Shown here: positions 7,548 through 16,454 of the stretch, in pieces | How positions within the stretch are numbered: position 1 is the first letter of the stretch | Layout: each line of letters begins with the position of its first letter | From: Nostoc sp. CHAB 5844 | GTDB taxonomy: Bacteria > Cyanobacteriota > Cyanobacteriia > Cyanobacteriales > Nostocaceae | DNA length: 64,000 nt | NCBI RefSeq assembly: GCF_020829595.1 | Contig: NZ_JAIVFW010000002.1 | Location: 62,001 to 126,000 of the forward strand | Direction: 5' to 3' | Notes under the pieces: generated by a model | Databases searched by the model: none | What the model was told of the DNA's origin: nothing | The model's input: the letters and a program-made list of their open reading frames with translations, nothing else | Made by a program: the position numbers and the translations under genes

Positions 7548-10286
7548 ATGCCAGGAAATGAGTGGGAAAAAATACGCCACCTGTTGGTTGTCCAAGACTT
7601 ACAAGGGCAAAGAACTATCCCACTTCAAGAAACCACTTATTCCATTGGTCGAGATTCGAGAAACGCGATTGTCCTTCGTTCTCGTTCAGTATCTAGGCAA
7701 CATGCAATTTTATTGCGGGTCACTCTTCCAGAAACTGACCAGTATGGTTTTCGGATTATTGATGGCAACTTCAAAGGGAAGCCCAGTACTAATGGCTTAT
7801 ATGTAAATGGTACGAAATGCATCTCACATAATCTCCAGCATGGAGATGTAGTGGCATTTGGGAATAATCAAGTCCAGGCTAAATACTATGCTATTTCCCA
7901 TATTTCCGAAAAAGCTTTTTCAGAAACTTGCGAAGTAGAAGACTTATCTAATTTTCTCTTAGACCAAGCTAATCCTGCCAATCCTTTTCAAACCCTGATT
8001 GTCGATCCTAATTTTGAGGCGGCCAGTGAAACTGCTTTAGCACGCCTAGCATCTTTCCCTGAACTTATCCCCAACCCCATTATCGAGATGGATTTAGAGG
8101 GAACAATCACATATCTCAATCCTGCCGCATCTGTAAAATTTCCTAAGATTAAAGAAATTGGCAAGCAGCACCCTGTTCTGACGGGATTGCTAAACGCGGT
8201 GGAGGATCGAAAGATAAATTCTTTTTGGCGAGAGATACAAGTTGAAAAAGAAGTTTTTGAACAATGTATTCACTACTTACCTGAAAGTGATTTAATTAGA
8301 ACTTTTATAGTTAGGGATATTACAGAGCAAAAGCAGGCAGAAGCAGAATTGCGCCAACGCGATCGCTTATTACAAGCAGTAGCAGAAGCAGCAAATTATT
8401 TGCTAGTAGAAATGAATTATGAAACTGGCATAGATAAAGCATTGGCAGTCCTAGGAGAAGCAGCTAAGGCCGATCGCGCTTATTTATTTAAAAATCATCG
8501 CCATTTAGATACGGGAGAAATGGCTCTCAGCTTGCAATTTGAATGGACACCGACTAAATTTACATCCTCTCGATACCACTGGCAAAATCAGCTTTATCAA
8601 TCTTCTGAACTAGCCCGTTGGTATGCTACTCTCTCTTGCGGACAATCTATTAGCGGCACTATCCAAGAATTTCCCATAGCTGAACAAGAATTACTAGCCA
8701 GAGATGGGATTAAATCTTTGCTTTTAGTCCCCTTGCGATTAGAAGATGAGTTTTGGGGTTGTCTTGGTTTAGCAGACTGTTCCCAAGAACGTCTCTGGTC
8801 AAGACATGAAGAATCGACTTTGTTGACGATGGCAGCTAGTATTAGCGGTGCTTGGCAGCGTCAACAAGTGGAAGAAAAAATTCGCTACCAAGCACTTCAC
8901 GATATGCTGACTGGATTGCCCAACCGTTTGCTATTTAATGAGATGCTTGCCAAAGCTCTACCTAACGCCACGCGCAATAGTGAAAGTTTAGCGGTCATGT
9001 TTCTCGATTTGGATCGCTTCAAAGTGATTAATGATACTTTAGGGCATACTTTGGGAGATAAATTATTACAAAGTGTGGCGCAAAGGCTGAAAGAATGCCT
9101 TAGAGAAGGAGATATGGTTGCTCGTTGGGGAGGCGATGAATTTACAATTCTGCTGCCAAGAGTCAATTATCTGGATGAGGTAGCCCAAATAGCTCAAAGA
9201 ATCCTGCAAGCCTTAGAAAATATCTTCAGTTTTGATGGACACGAACTTTACGTGAGTGCTAGTCTCGGCATTGCTTTGTTTGACGAACATAGCCATGATG
9301 CTGAAACCCTGATCCAACATGCAGATGCTGCTCTATATTACGCCAAGGATGAAGGCAGAAATAATTATCAGTTTTACACAACTACCCTCAGTGCTAAAAC
9401 TCCAGAACTGCTAAATTTAGAGAAAAGCTTGCGCTGTGCCTTAGAAAAAGAGGAATTAACAGTATATTACCAGCCTCGTGTGAATATCGTGACGGGACAA
9501 ATTACTGGTATGGAGGCTCTTGTACGCTGGCAACACCCAGAAATGGGACTAGTGGCTCCGAATGTTTTTATTCCCCTGGCTGAGGAAAGTGGATTAATTA
9601 TTCCTATCGGTGCATGGGTATTACGGGAAGCCTGTAGGCAAAACAAAGCTTGGCAACAAGCTGGATTGCTTCCTTTAACTGTCGCGGTTAATCTTTCTCC
9701 TAAACAGTTTCGCCAATCTACGCTGGTAGAAGATGTAGCTCAAATTCTCGCAGAAACAGGATTAGAGCCGCGTTTTTTAGAGTTGGAAATTACGGAATCG
9801 ACGGCGATCGCTGATTTAGATTTTACCAGAACTGTTTTACATAATTTAGAACAAATGGGCGTTCACCTTTCTATAGATGACTTCGGCACAGGCCACTCTT
9901 CCCTCTCACGCCTGCAACTTCTGCCACTGCACAACCTAAAAATTGATAAATCCTTTATTCAAGAGTTAACCACAGATGTGCGAGTAGCTCATATTGTCAA
10001 GGCGATCGTGACTTTGGGACGTAACTTAGGCTTAAGACTCACTGCCGAAGGTGTAGAAAAGCAAGAAGAACTAGATTTTTTGAAATCTATTAACTGTGAG
10101 GATGTGCAAGGCTATTTTTTCTATAAACCGCTGCCGGCTGAGCAAGCCACAGAAGTTCTGCAAAACAGAATTCAGGAGCCAGGAGGAGGCAGTGCGGTGG
10201 TGAGGCAGTCCGATCTTGGGGGTTTCCCCCAGGAGGAACTGCCGAAAGGGTTTCCCGGCATAGAGAAGACAGCGCCGTGGTGTTAG
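7548..10286 (+). CDS. FHA-PAS-GAF-GGDEF-EAL cyclic-di-GMP enzyme
   Basis: Cytoplasmic c-di-GMP synthase/phosphodiesterase. The FHA domain (about 20-110) has YSIGRDSRNAIVL and SVSRQHA, the phosphothreonine-binding pattern. A PAS domain (about 165-265) and a GAF domain (about 290-445) follow. The GGDEF motif at 528-532 is intact and is preceded at the right spacing by an RxxD inhibitory site (REGD). The EAL domain has EAL at 656-658, NLSPKQF, EITES, DDFGTGHSS and AEGVE, so both activities look possible. FHA at the head suggests input from a Ser/Thr kinase. The last 30 or so residues (from about 880, GGGSAVVRQSD onward) are encoded by the GC-rich repeat described at 10190, so the C-terminus is recently altered. 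Confidence 0.93.
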   Translation: MPGNEWEKIRHLLVVQDLQGQRTIPLQETTYSIGRDSRNAIVLRSRSVSRQHAILLRVTLPETDQYGFRIIDGNFKGKPSTNGLYVNGTKCISHNLQHGDVVAFGNNQVQAKYYAISHISEKAFSETCEVEDLSNFLLDQANPANPFQTLIVDPNFEAASETALARLASFPELIPNPIIEMDLEGTITYLNPAASVKFPKIKEIGKQHPVLTGLLNAVEDRKINSFWREIQVEKEVFEQCIHYLPESDLIRTFIVRDITEQKQAEAELRQRDRLLQAVAEAANYLLVEMNYETGIDKALAVLGEAAKADRAYLFKNHRHLDTGEMALSLQFEWTPTKFTSSRYHWQNQLYQSSELARWYATLSCGQSISGTIQEFPIAEQELLARDGIKSLLLVPLRLEDEFWGCLGLADCSQERLWSRHEESTLLTMAASISGAWQRQQVEEKIRYQALHDMLTGLPNRLLFNEMLAKALPNATRNSESLAVMFLDLDRFKVINDTLGHTLGDKLLQSVAQRLKECLREGDMVARWGGDEFTILLPRVNYLDEVAQIAQRILQALENIFSFDGHELYVSASLGIALFDEHSHDAETLIQHADAALYYAKDEGRNNYQFYTTTLSAKTPELLNLEKSLRCALEKEELTVYYQPRVNIVTGQITGMEALVRWQHPEMGLVAPNVFIPLAEESGLIIPIGAWVLREACRQNKAWQQAGLLPLTVAVNLSPKQFRQSTLVEDVAQILAETGLEPRFLELEITESTAIADLDFTRTVLHNLEQMGVHLSIDDFGTGHSSLSRLQLLPLHNLKIDKSFIQELTTDVRVAHIVKAIVTLGRNLGLRLTAEGVEKQEELDFLKSINCEDVQGYFFYKPLPAEQATEVLQNRIQEPGGGSAVVRQSDLGGFPQEELPKGFPGIEKTAPWC

Positions 10287-10330
10287 CGTAGCGTTAGCGA
10301 CGGGTACGTAGGAGTTTCCACGCCACTTGC
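10190..10330. repeat. GC-rich interspersed repeat overlapping a gene 3' end
   Basis: Carries GCCGAAAGGGTTTCCCGGCA, CAGCGCCGTGGTG and GTTAGCGTAGCGTTAGCGAC. The same blocks occur at 43225-43395 by the second crcB, and related blocks at 28960-29130, 48360-48490, 55680-55730 and 58590-58680. The copy here encodes the C-terminal tail and stop of the GGDEF-EAL protein. Confidence 0.75.
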
Positions 10331-10406
10331 TTCAACTGCTGTCCAGAATTCTCCAATTGAATTCTGTAGGACTAGTGCATGAATCACATCGTGCTACAGA
10401 TAAATT

Positions 10407-10439
10407 ATGTCCAGACGTAGCAATGCTATGTCTGGACAT
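10407..10439. terminator. Hairpin after the GGDEF-EAL gene
   Basis: ATGTCCAGACGTAGC and GCTATGTCTGGACAT form an almost perfect stem around a 3-base loop. No clear T-run follows, so it may be a repeat hairpin rather than a classical terminator. Confidence 0.4.
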
Positions 10440-10510
10440 GAAGATTTGTTTCTCCTGAATTCTTCTATGATTTTGACCGAGGAGCGCAAGCCTGGGTCAA
10501 TTTTTATCTC

Positions 10511-10637
10511 ATACCAATTCACCAAAATTTTGATACACATACAAAAACTTGTAGAGGCGTAGGCTCCGCCTTCGGGCAGGGTACGGCCGGAAAGCCCCTA
10601 CACTCATATTTGTATTGTCTATAAAGTGAAATGGTAT
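10511..10637. mobile_element. ATACCA-family MITE, copy 1
   Basis: Ends ATACCAATTCAC and GTGAAATGGTAT are inverted, and TTTTGATACACAT follows the left end. The core holds a GC-rich hairpin around GTAGAGGCGTAGGCTCC. Related elements: 14271-14372, 22771-22874, 28854-29159 and 46299-46393. Confidence 0.8.
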
Positions 10638-10660
10638 CAACTATTGACAATATACATCGA

Positions 10661-10693
10661 AAAGCTAATAATTAGTTAAACTAATTATTAGAG
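10661..10693. promoter_or_regulatory. Palindrome in the leader of the efflux operon
   Basis: AATTAGTTAAACTAATTA is a perfect 18-bp dyad just before the operon start. Its position suits an operator for the MarR protein encoded two genes downstream; the link is inference. Confidence 0.5.
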
Positions 10694-10703
10694 AGTAGAT
10701 ATT

Positions 10704-11558
10704 GTGACAGGACTGACAGGAAAAGCAAATCGGTCGGAGATACCTGCCAGCACACCGAAACCGATTATTTTAGAAACTCAAGGACTCACACGCCGCTTTG
10801 GCAAAGTAACGGCTGTTAACAGCCTGAACATATCTGTACAAGAGGGTGAAGTTTTTGGCTTGCTTGGGCCGAATGGGGCAGGCAAGAGTACAGTTATTAA
10901 AATGTTGACGACTTTGTTACCTACCAGTGCAGGGAAGGCAACCTTAGCTGGCTATGACATAACTCATCAATCTACGGCTGTTAGACGGGTGATTGGCTAT
11001 GTGCCGCAAGCCCTTTCTGCTGACGGTAGCCTTACAGGTTACGAAAATCTTTTGATATTTGCCAAGTTGTATGAAATTCCTAGCAAGTATCGAGAACGAT
11101 ACATTCGGGAAATTCTCGCATTTATGGGTTTAGAAGATGCAATCCATCGCTTAGTCAGAAATTACTCTGGTGGGATGATTCGCAAACTGGAAATTGCTCA
11201 ATCAATCTTGCATCAACCCCAAATTTTGTTTTTGGATGAACCAACTGTCGGGCTAGATCCCTTAGCACGTACTCAGGTTTGGCAACTGGTGCAGAAGCTT
11301 TGTACTGATTTCGGCACAACCATATTTTTAACCACCCACTTTTTAGAAGAAGCCGATAATCTTTGTGACCGAGTGGTGATTATGCAACGAGGCGAGGAAA
11401 TTAGCACAGGTACTCCAAAAGACTTAAAAGCCTCTTTGGGTAAGCCTAACGCAACTTTGGATGATGTTTTTATTCACTACACAGGCAACCAATTAGTATC
11501 AGGAGTTAACTATCGTGACACAGCAAGAACCAGACGTACTGCTCAACGGTTGGGTTAG
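10704..11558 (+). CDS. ABC-2 type exporter ATP-binding protein (DrrA/NodI-like)
   Basis: ATPase subunit of an export-type ABC transporter. Visible motifs: Walker A GPNGAGKST, Q-loop YVPQ, signature YSGGM, Walker B ILFLDEPTVGLDP and switch His in TTHFLEEAD. The C-terminal tail with LDDVF is the DrrA-family hallmark. It starts at a GTG, with no better ATG nearby, in an AT-rich leader with inverted AATTAGTTAAACTAATTA. The following permease starts inside its last codons (44-nt overlap), so the two are translationally coupled. The cargo is unknown; the MarR and MFS neighbours point to drug or metabolite efflux. Confidence 0.93.
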   Translation: MTGLTGKANRSEIPASTPKPIILETQGLTRRFGKVTAVNSLNISVQEGEVFGLLGPNGAGKSTVIKMLTTLLPTSAGKATLAGYDITHQSTAVRRVIGYVPQALSADGSLTGYENLLIFAKLYEIPSKYRERYIREILAFMGLEDAIHRLVRNYSGGMIRKLEIAQSILHQPQILFLDEPTVGLDPLARTQVWQLVQKLCTDFGTTIFLTTHFLEEADNLCDRVVIMQRGEEISTGTPKDLKASLGKPNATLDDVFIHYTGNQLVSGVNYRDTARTRRTAQRLG

Positions 11559-12372
11559 AACCAGGGCGATTCGCAAAAGTAATCTTATCTCTGCAATTAG
11601 TGAGTTGGTAACAAAAACATTAGCGATCGCAGAGTTAGAAGTACGCAAATTACGCCACGATCCCACCGATTTAATCGTCAGAGCCGTGCAGCCAGCATTA
11701 TGGTTGCTAATCTTTGGGCAAGTCTTCTCCAAAATTAAAGCCATTCCTACAGGCGGAAATTTGCCTTATTTAGATTTCATGACAGCTGGAATTCTGGCTC
11801 AGAGTGTACTATTTGTAGCCATTTTCACTGGTGGGATGACACTGATTTGGGAACGTGATTTAGGAATTGTGCATAAATTCCTGGCTAGTCCTACACCCCG
11901 CGTCGCTATGGTATTGGGCAAAGCTGTCGCTTGTGGAGTGCGGTGCTTATCGCAGGTATTTATTATTTACTTATTGGCACTACTGTTAGGCGTGAAACTA
12001 AATTTGCATCCCTTGGCAATCATCAAAGTTTTATTGATTGTCCTCATGGGTGCGGGTTGCTTTTGTATTTTTTCCCTAATTATTGGTTGTTTGGTGAAAA
12101 CACGAGAACGCATGACCGGAATTGGGCAACTATTAACTATGCCGTTGTTTTTCGCCAGCAATGCCATCTATCCGATTTCGTTAATGCCTAACTGGCTAAA
12201 ATTTGTTTCTCATATCAACCCCTTAACTTATGAGGTTGATGCTTTACGAGGCACAATGCTACTAAGTGGCACTAGTCTCTATGGATTTGGCCTGGATTGT
12301 ACAGTTCTCCTACTAACATTAATAATATTAACCCTCATCTGTGGCAAACTTTATCCACGGGTGGCAATGTAA
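11515..12372 (+). CDS. ABC-2 type exporter permease
   Basis: Membrane partner of the preceding ATPase. 285 residues with about six TM segments (for example ALWLLIFGQVF, VFIIYLLALLLG, IIKVLLIVLMGAGCF) and the ABC-2 signature region MPLFFASNAIYPISLMPNWL then NPLTYEVDALRG near the C-terminus. It starts at a GTG inside the upstream gene. The MarR regulator begins 20 nt after its stop, so all four genes to 14099 are probably one transcript. Confidence 0.92.
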   Translation: MTQQEPDVLLNGWVRTRAIRKSNLISAISELVTKTLAIAELEVRKLRHDPTDLIVRAVQPALWLLIFGQVFSKIKAIPTGGNLPYLDFMTAGILAQSVLFVAIFTGGMTLIWERDLGIVHKFLASPTPRVAMVLGKAVACGVRCLSQVFIIYLLALLLGVKLNLHPLAIIKVLLIVLMGAGCFCIFSLIIGCLVKTRERMTGIGQLLTMPLFFASNAIYPISLMPNWLKFVSHINPLTYEVDALRGTMLLSGTSLYGFGLDCTVLLLTLIILTLICGKLYPRVAM

Positions 12373-12391
12373 CTAGGAGAATAACTCGCCC

Positions 12392-12862
12392 ATGAAGCTC
12401 GATAAACCCTCACATGGTGCAACTTCTGAAGAATGTGCTGCCAAAGTAATGGAAACCATTCCATTAGTGATGCGGTTTATCAGGAGGGAAATGCGGGCGC
12501 ATAATGCTGGTTTTTTGTCGATTCCGCAGTTGCGATCGCTGGCATTTATTAACCGTAATCCTGGCGCTTCACTGTCTGATTTGGCAGAACATCTTGGTGT
12601 CACCTCTGCTACAGCGTCAGCAACCATAGAACGACTAGTGCAACGCAACTTAGTGGAACGCGAACACCATCCACAAGAGCGACGACGGATAGTTCTCAAT
12701 CTCACTGATGAGGGAAAGTACCATCTTCAGCAATCCCTCGATCATACTAGCGCTCAGATTGCTGACATACTCAGTGGTCTGTCAGCTGAGGAATTTTCTC
12801 AGATTGAACAAGGGTTAACCTTCTTAAAAAATGTCTTTGATCAAACGGAAATTAGCTCCTAA
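12392..12862 (+). CDS. MarR-family transcriptional regulator
   Basis: 156-residue winged-helix repressor. LSDLAEHLGVTSATASATIERLVQRNLVER is the recognition helix region, and HHPQERRRIVLNLTDEG is the wing with the conserved D/E-R-R pattern. It sits between the ABC exporter and an MFS pump in the same direction. This is the classical arrangement for a ligand-sensing repressor of its own efflux operon. The dyad at 10661 is a plausible binding site. The MFS gene begins before its stop. Confidence 0.92.
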   Translation: MKLDKPSHGATSEECAAKVMETIPLVMRFIRREMRAHNAGFLSIPQLRSLAFINRNPGASLSDLAEHLGVTSATASATIERLVQRNLVEREHHPQERRRIVLNLTDEGKYHLQQSLDHTSAQIADILSGLSAEEFSQIEQGLTFLKNVFDQTEISS

Positions 12863-14099
12863 GAGCAATGAGGCTGAACAACACGATCCTTTTGCTGCTC
12901 TCAGATTCCGAGACTATAGATTATTTACCATAGGGCGTTTGCTGCTGTTCATCGGCTCGCAAATGCAGACTGTAGCCATCGGTTGGGAACTTTATGAGCG
13001 GACTGACTCGGCTCTGGCTTTGGGTGGTGTAGGACTAGCCCAAGTCTTACCAATTATTGCACTCACTTTGATTGCTGGAGATTTAGCCGATCGCCGCGAT
13101 CGCAAAATCACTGTTTTATCTTCAGTTATTTTACTAGCTCTGTGTTCGCTAACTTTAGCAGTACTTTCTTATACTCAAGGTGCAGTACTCCTGATTTATG
13201 CTTGCTTGATTTTATCTGGTGTTGCCAGGGCGTTTCTCAAACCTGCGGGTGATGCTTTGATGTGGCAGTTGATCCCTGTTCCTCTGTTTACCAATGCAGC
13301 CACTTGGAATAGTAGTAGTTTTCAGTTAGCCGCAGTCATTGGCCCAGCCTTGGGCGGATTTGGCATTGCACTGCTCAAAAGTGCTACAGGGGTATATATA
13401 CTAGCAGCGATCGCTGCTTTTTTATGTTTCTGTTTGACAGCAGCAATTAAAGAGCAAAAAAATATTCGCGCCAAAGAACCAATTTCTCTGCAAGCACTCT
13501 CAGCCGGGGTGAAGTTTCTCTGGGAAAATCAATTGATTTTAGCAGCAATCACCTTAGATATGTTTGCTGTTTTATTTGGGGGTGCGATCGCACTACTGCC
13601 GATTTTTGCTAAGGATATTTTGCGCGTCGGGCCAGTGGAGTTAGGATACTTGCAAGCCGCTCCTTCAATTGGTGCGCTAATTATGGCAGTTAGTTTGGCA
13701 TATCTACCACCATTACGCAAAGCAGGGCCAGCCTTATTATGGTCAGTAGTTGGCTTTGGCGTGGTCACAATTATTTTTGGTCTGTCGCGTTGGTTTTGGC
13801 TATCTCTACTCATGTTGGTCTTGAGTGGTGCATTAGACAGTATTAGTGTTGTGATTCGTCATACTTTAGTCCAAATTAGAACACCTGATCATTTGCGTGG
13901 TCGAGTGGCTGCAATTAATAGCGTGTTTATCAGTGCTTCTAATGAGTTGGGTGGTTTTGAGTCAGGTTTAGCTGCTGCTGTGTTTGGCCCAATTGCCTCT
14001 GTTGTGGGTGGTGGAGTTGGCACAATTTTTGTAGTGATTGCTGTAGCTAAGATTTGGCCAGGTATTTGTAAACTCGGAGCTTTGCAAGAATTAGATTAG
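12831..14099 (+). CDS. MFS efflux transporter (EntS-like)
   Basis: 422-residue 12-TM major facilitator. DYRLFTIGRLL opens TM1, DLADRRDRK is the loop 2-3 motif, and the halves are separated near EQKNIRAKEP. Best resemblance is to the EntS/TetV-like group of siderophore and drug exporters. It overlaps the MarR gene by 32 nt with ATG 12831; a later start would remove the overlap, but the sequence from MSLIKRKLAPK onward reads as normal N-terminus. With the ABC exporter it gives this operon two independent efflux routes. Confidence 0.9.
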   Translation: MSLIKRKLAPKSNEAEQHDPFAALRFRDYRLFTIGRLLLFIGSQMQTVAIGWELYERTDSALALGGVGLAQVLPIIALTLIAGDLADRRDRKITVLSSVILLALCSLTLAVLSYTQGAVLLIYACLILSGVARAFLKPAGDALMWQLIPVPLFTNAATWNSSSFQLAAVIGPALGGFGIALLKSATGVYILAAIAAFLCFCLTAAIKEQKNIRAKEPISLQALSAGVKFLWENQLILAAITLDMFAVLFGGAIALLPIFAKDILRVGPVELGYLQAAPSIGALIMAVSLAYLPPLRKAGPALLWSVVGFGVVTIIFGLSRWFWLSLLMLVLSGALDSISVVIRHTLVQIRTPDHLRGRVAAINSVFISASNELGGFESGLAAAVFGPIASVVGGGVGTIFVVIAVAKIWPGICKLGALQELD

Positions 14100-14138
14100 A
14101 GGTTAGAGGTTAGAGGCTAACATTCTACACAGAACACC

Positions 14139-14270
14139 ACAGAACTCATTGGTAAACACGTTTGGCATGAGGTGTTTCTGGAATTGGTAGGTGGTGTAGC
14201 ATATCAAGCGATGCATCGGGCAGTAGCTGAACCAGTTCCTGTTTCATGGGAAGAATTTGGGGAGCCTGTT
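14139..14270 (+). pseudogene. PAS-domain fragment of a decayed sensor kinase
   Basis: In frame, with no credible start, the DNA reads ELIGKHVWHEVFLELVGGVA, then YQAMHRAVAEPVPVSWEEFG. This matches the second half of PAS domains in cyanobacterial sensor kinases (ELIG..W..FPE followed by HRAVAE and EEF). It ends exactly where an ATACCA-family MITE begins at 14271. Nothing kinase-like follows, so this is a relic truncated by, or next to, the element. Confidence 0.65.
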
Positions 14271-14372
14271 ATACCAATTCACGAAAAATTTGATACACAT
14301 AAAATCTGTAGAGACGTTGCAATGCAACGTCTCTACAAAAAAATTCGTTTCATCTTTAAAGGAAATTGGTAT
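14271..14372. mobile_element. ATACCA-family MITE, copy 2
   Basis: Begins ATACCAATTCACGAAAAATT and ends AAATTGGTAT. A perfect central hairpin GTAGAGACGTTGC/GCAACGTCTCTAC forms the core, as in the unrelated element at 16296. Confidence 0.8.
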
Positions 14373-14800
14373 TAGCTGTTGGTTAGAGGTAAATGCCTCC
14401 AAATCGTAAGGTGGAAAGGATTGTTACGATAACTTTCAACTTCTTCACAGACATTGCCAACTTTAAGATATTTAAATAAATATAAATAAATATTTAAATA
14501 TAATTTTATGAATAAATTACTTAAATACTTACACTTTCATGTATTGAATTTTATATCTAAAAATAATTAAATTTTTAGTAAATTTATCTACGCAGATATA
14601 CTGGCTTATTAACTTCATGTTATTTGTGAATTCCAGGTACTGAGAAAGTTAGTTGCTAGTTAGTTAATTAACTCTTGCCTGGGAGAGATGATTATAGCAT
14701 AATCTTTCATCTGAAATCTGATAAAAACTTAATAAATAAGCAGATGCAAGATTGGGATGTTTATCTCTCTTAATATCTAACAAATTTAAGAGGTAATAAC
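14373..14800. other. AT-rich leader of the PEP-CTERM gene
   Basis: Very AT-rich, with repeated AAATAAATATAAATAAATAT. No ORF or element seen. The long leader probably includes the promoter and 5' UTR of the following gene. Confidence 0.35.
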
Positions 14801-15826
14801 ATGAAATCAAACAGACAGCTATCCAAAATATTTTTAATTTCTCCAACCAGTATTTCAAAAAGCTTAGTAAATATTGGTATGGGTGCTGTCATACTTGCTG
14901 GAGCAGCCTCAGCCCCTGCTCTTGCTGACCCAGTTCCTATTCCAGATTTACCCACAGTCTTCTGTTTTCGCTTCACCGATAGCCAACTAGTTCCTGGAGA
15001 TGTGGGTAATGACCGTATACAATTCGAGTTTGAGGTTTTAAACTGGACAAACACAAGAGCATCTGGTGTAGACATTGCTTTAAACCAAGGTAATGGCTTT
15101 GGTGGAATCAGACAAGCTAGACCATTCTTTGCAGGAGCTGACGTTGATCCTAATGGTAGACCCATTGGAACAGGAGACGATGGTCTTCCTCCTGGTAACT
15201 TGAATATTCCTAATGATTGGCGTGTAGATTCTATTACCCCAGGTAATCAGTTAGAGAATACAGCAATCGAATGGAGAGCAGGAACACCAATTAATAATAT
15301 TGATTTATTAGGTGGAGAAAGACCTAGTTTCCTGAACCCTAATGATCCAGAAACAATCGATAACGGAAACAATGTTCTTGATGGGTTTACATTTACAGCT
15401 GATGACTTGGATGTAGGAGAAGTTCTTTCATTTAACTGGTTTCTCAAAGATGTAAATGATGTTCCTATTGGGAGTGTAGGTGGAGGAAATGCTTATGGTT
15501 TCGGTACAGTAAATATTACTCGGATTACGGCAGGAAATCCTTTACCAGGAATAGTATTAGTAGGAAACACTGGTTTCAATCAATCGCCGAATCTTTTTTA
15601 TGATCAAACATATGATTTAGGCGATGGTACACAGTTAGCTGCGGAATTTGGTGCTGGGATTACTGCTCGTTTTCAAAACCCAAATGATAATCCTGGTGTT
15701 CGTATCAACACCGAACCTGTCCCTGAACCTATAACAGTTATTGGTTCAGCTGCTGCATTTGGATTCGGAACTATTTTCAAAAAAAGATTTGCTAAAAAGC
15801 AGAAGAATATAGCGCAAATAGTCTAA
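14801..15826 (+). CDS. PEP-CTERM sorting-domain exported protein
   Basis: Signal peptide at about 22-45 (VNIGMGAVILAGAASAPALA). The central part is a beta-rich domain of no recognised family, with many Asn, Gly and Asp. The C-terminus has the tripartite sorting tag: VPEP, a hydrophobic stretch TVIGSAAAFGFGTIF and a basic tail KKRFAKKQK. Such proteins are cut and handled by exosortase in exopolysaccharide-producing bacteria, so a surface or matrix role is likely. No exosortase gene is in the window. Confidence 0.88.
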   Translation: MKSNRQLSKIFLISPTSISKSLVNIGMGAVILAGAASAPALADPVPIPDLPTVFCFRFTDSQLVPGDVGNDRIQFEFEVLNWTNTRASGVDIALNQGNGFGGIRQARPFFAGADVDPNGRPIGTGDDGLPPGNLNIPNDWRVDSITPGNQLENTAIEWRAGTPINNIDLLGGERPSFLNPNDPETIDNGNNVLDGFTFTADDLDVGEVLSFNWFLKDVNDVPIGSVGGGNAYGFGTVNITRITAGNPLPGIVLVGNTGFNQSPNLFYDQTYDLGDGTQLAAEFGAGITARFQNPNDNPGVRINTEPVPEPITVIGSAAAFGFGTIFKKRFAKKQKNIAQIV

Positions 15827-15830
15827 TTAC

Positions 15831-15947
15831 CTTTGAAAGGATATTTGAGATTTATAATTTATGACGCTAACATCTTAGATATTGCATAATTTTCTTTAAA
15901 AATGTTACCAAGCTCAATATTTATATTTCTCAAATATCCTCTGAAAG
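15831..15947. mobile_element. GGATATTTGAGA-ended MITE
   Basis: Left end CTTTGAAAGGATATTTGAGA and right end TCTCAAATATCCTCTGAAAG are 20-bp inverted repeats with about three mismatches. It begins right after the PEP-CTERM stop. The degenerate element at 29162-29289 has similar ends. Confidence 0.7.
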
Positions 15948-16078
15948 CAAAAATATTTTTTAGTTAATATCTAATGAAGATTTTTAAATAACTTCTCCCT
16001 TGTTTAACTGGTTCATCAGATTAGTGAGGATGCAATTAGTGAGGATGCAAAAATGAAGAAAGTTGAGCCAATAGATAT

Positions 16079-16215
16079 AGGACTTACGCAAAATATCTCT
16101 CAAACCCTGATTTCTCTGTGTCGCGCCAGTTGCTTCAAGTCGGCAGAGCCGCCCAACGCACTGGCTTCTCTGCGCCTCTGCGGTTTGATTCTTTCGTGAC
16201 TAGTGCGTAAGTCCT
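16079..16215. mobile_element. AGGACTTACGCA-ended MITE, copy 1
   Basis: Perfect 12-bp inverted ends AGGACTTACGCA/TGCGTAAGTCCT. The core includes the GC-rich block CAGAGCCGCCCAACGCACTGG. A diverged relative is at 33694-33812. Confidence 0.8.
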
Positions 16216-16295
16216 GATATAGTTAATAATTAGTCTCAATTTGTCGGTTACAAATTAAACTGCAATAGAAGTTAAATCGATTCAAAAGTTTAATG

Positions 16296-16403
16296 ATACA
16301 GCAGATTTTGGGTACATGAGGTACAAGTGTAAAACCCAAAACCATGTAGAGACGTTACATGTAACGTCTCTACAGTATTTCACGAATATCGAAACTGCTG
16401 TAT
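16296..16403. mobile_element. ATACAGCAG-ended MITE
   Basis: Ends ATACAGCAGATTTTGG and GAAACTGCTGTAT are inverted, and the centre is the perfect hairpin GTAGAGACGTTAC/GTAACGTCTCTAC. The hairpin core is shared with the MITE at 14271, although the ends belong to another family. Confidence 0.7.
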
Positions 16404-16454
16404 TAATTAGTGAGAGGACAAATAATTTTTTATCTGACACATCAGGTCATGTTC

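Noticed and set aside
14172-14375. 67-codon plus-strand ORF
   Set aside because: Not a gene: its first part is a PAS relic and its second part is a translated MITE.
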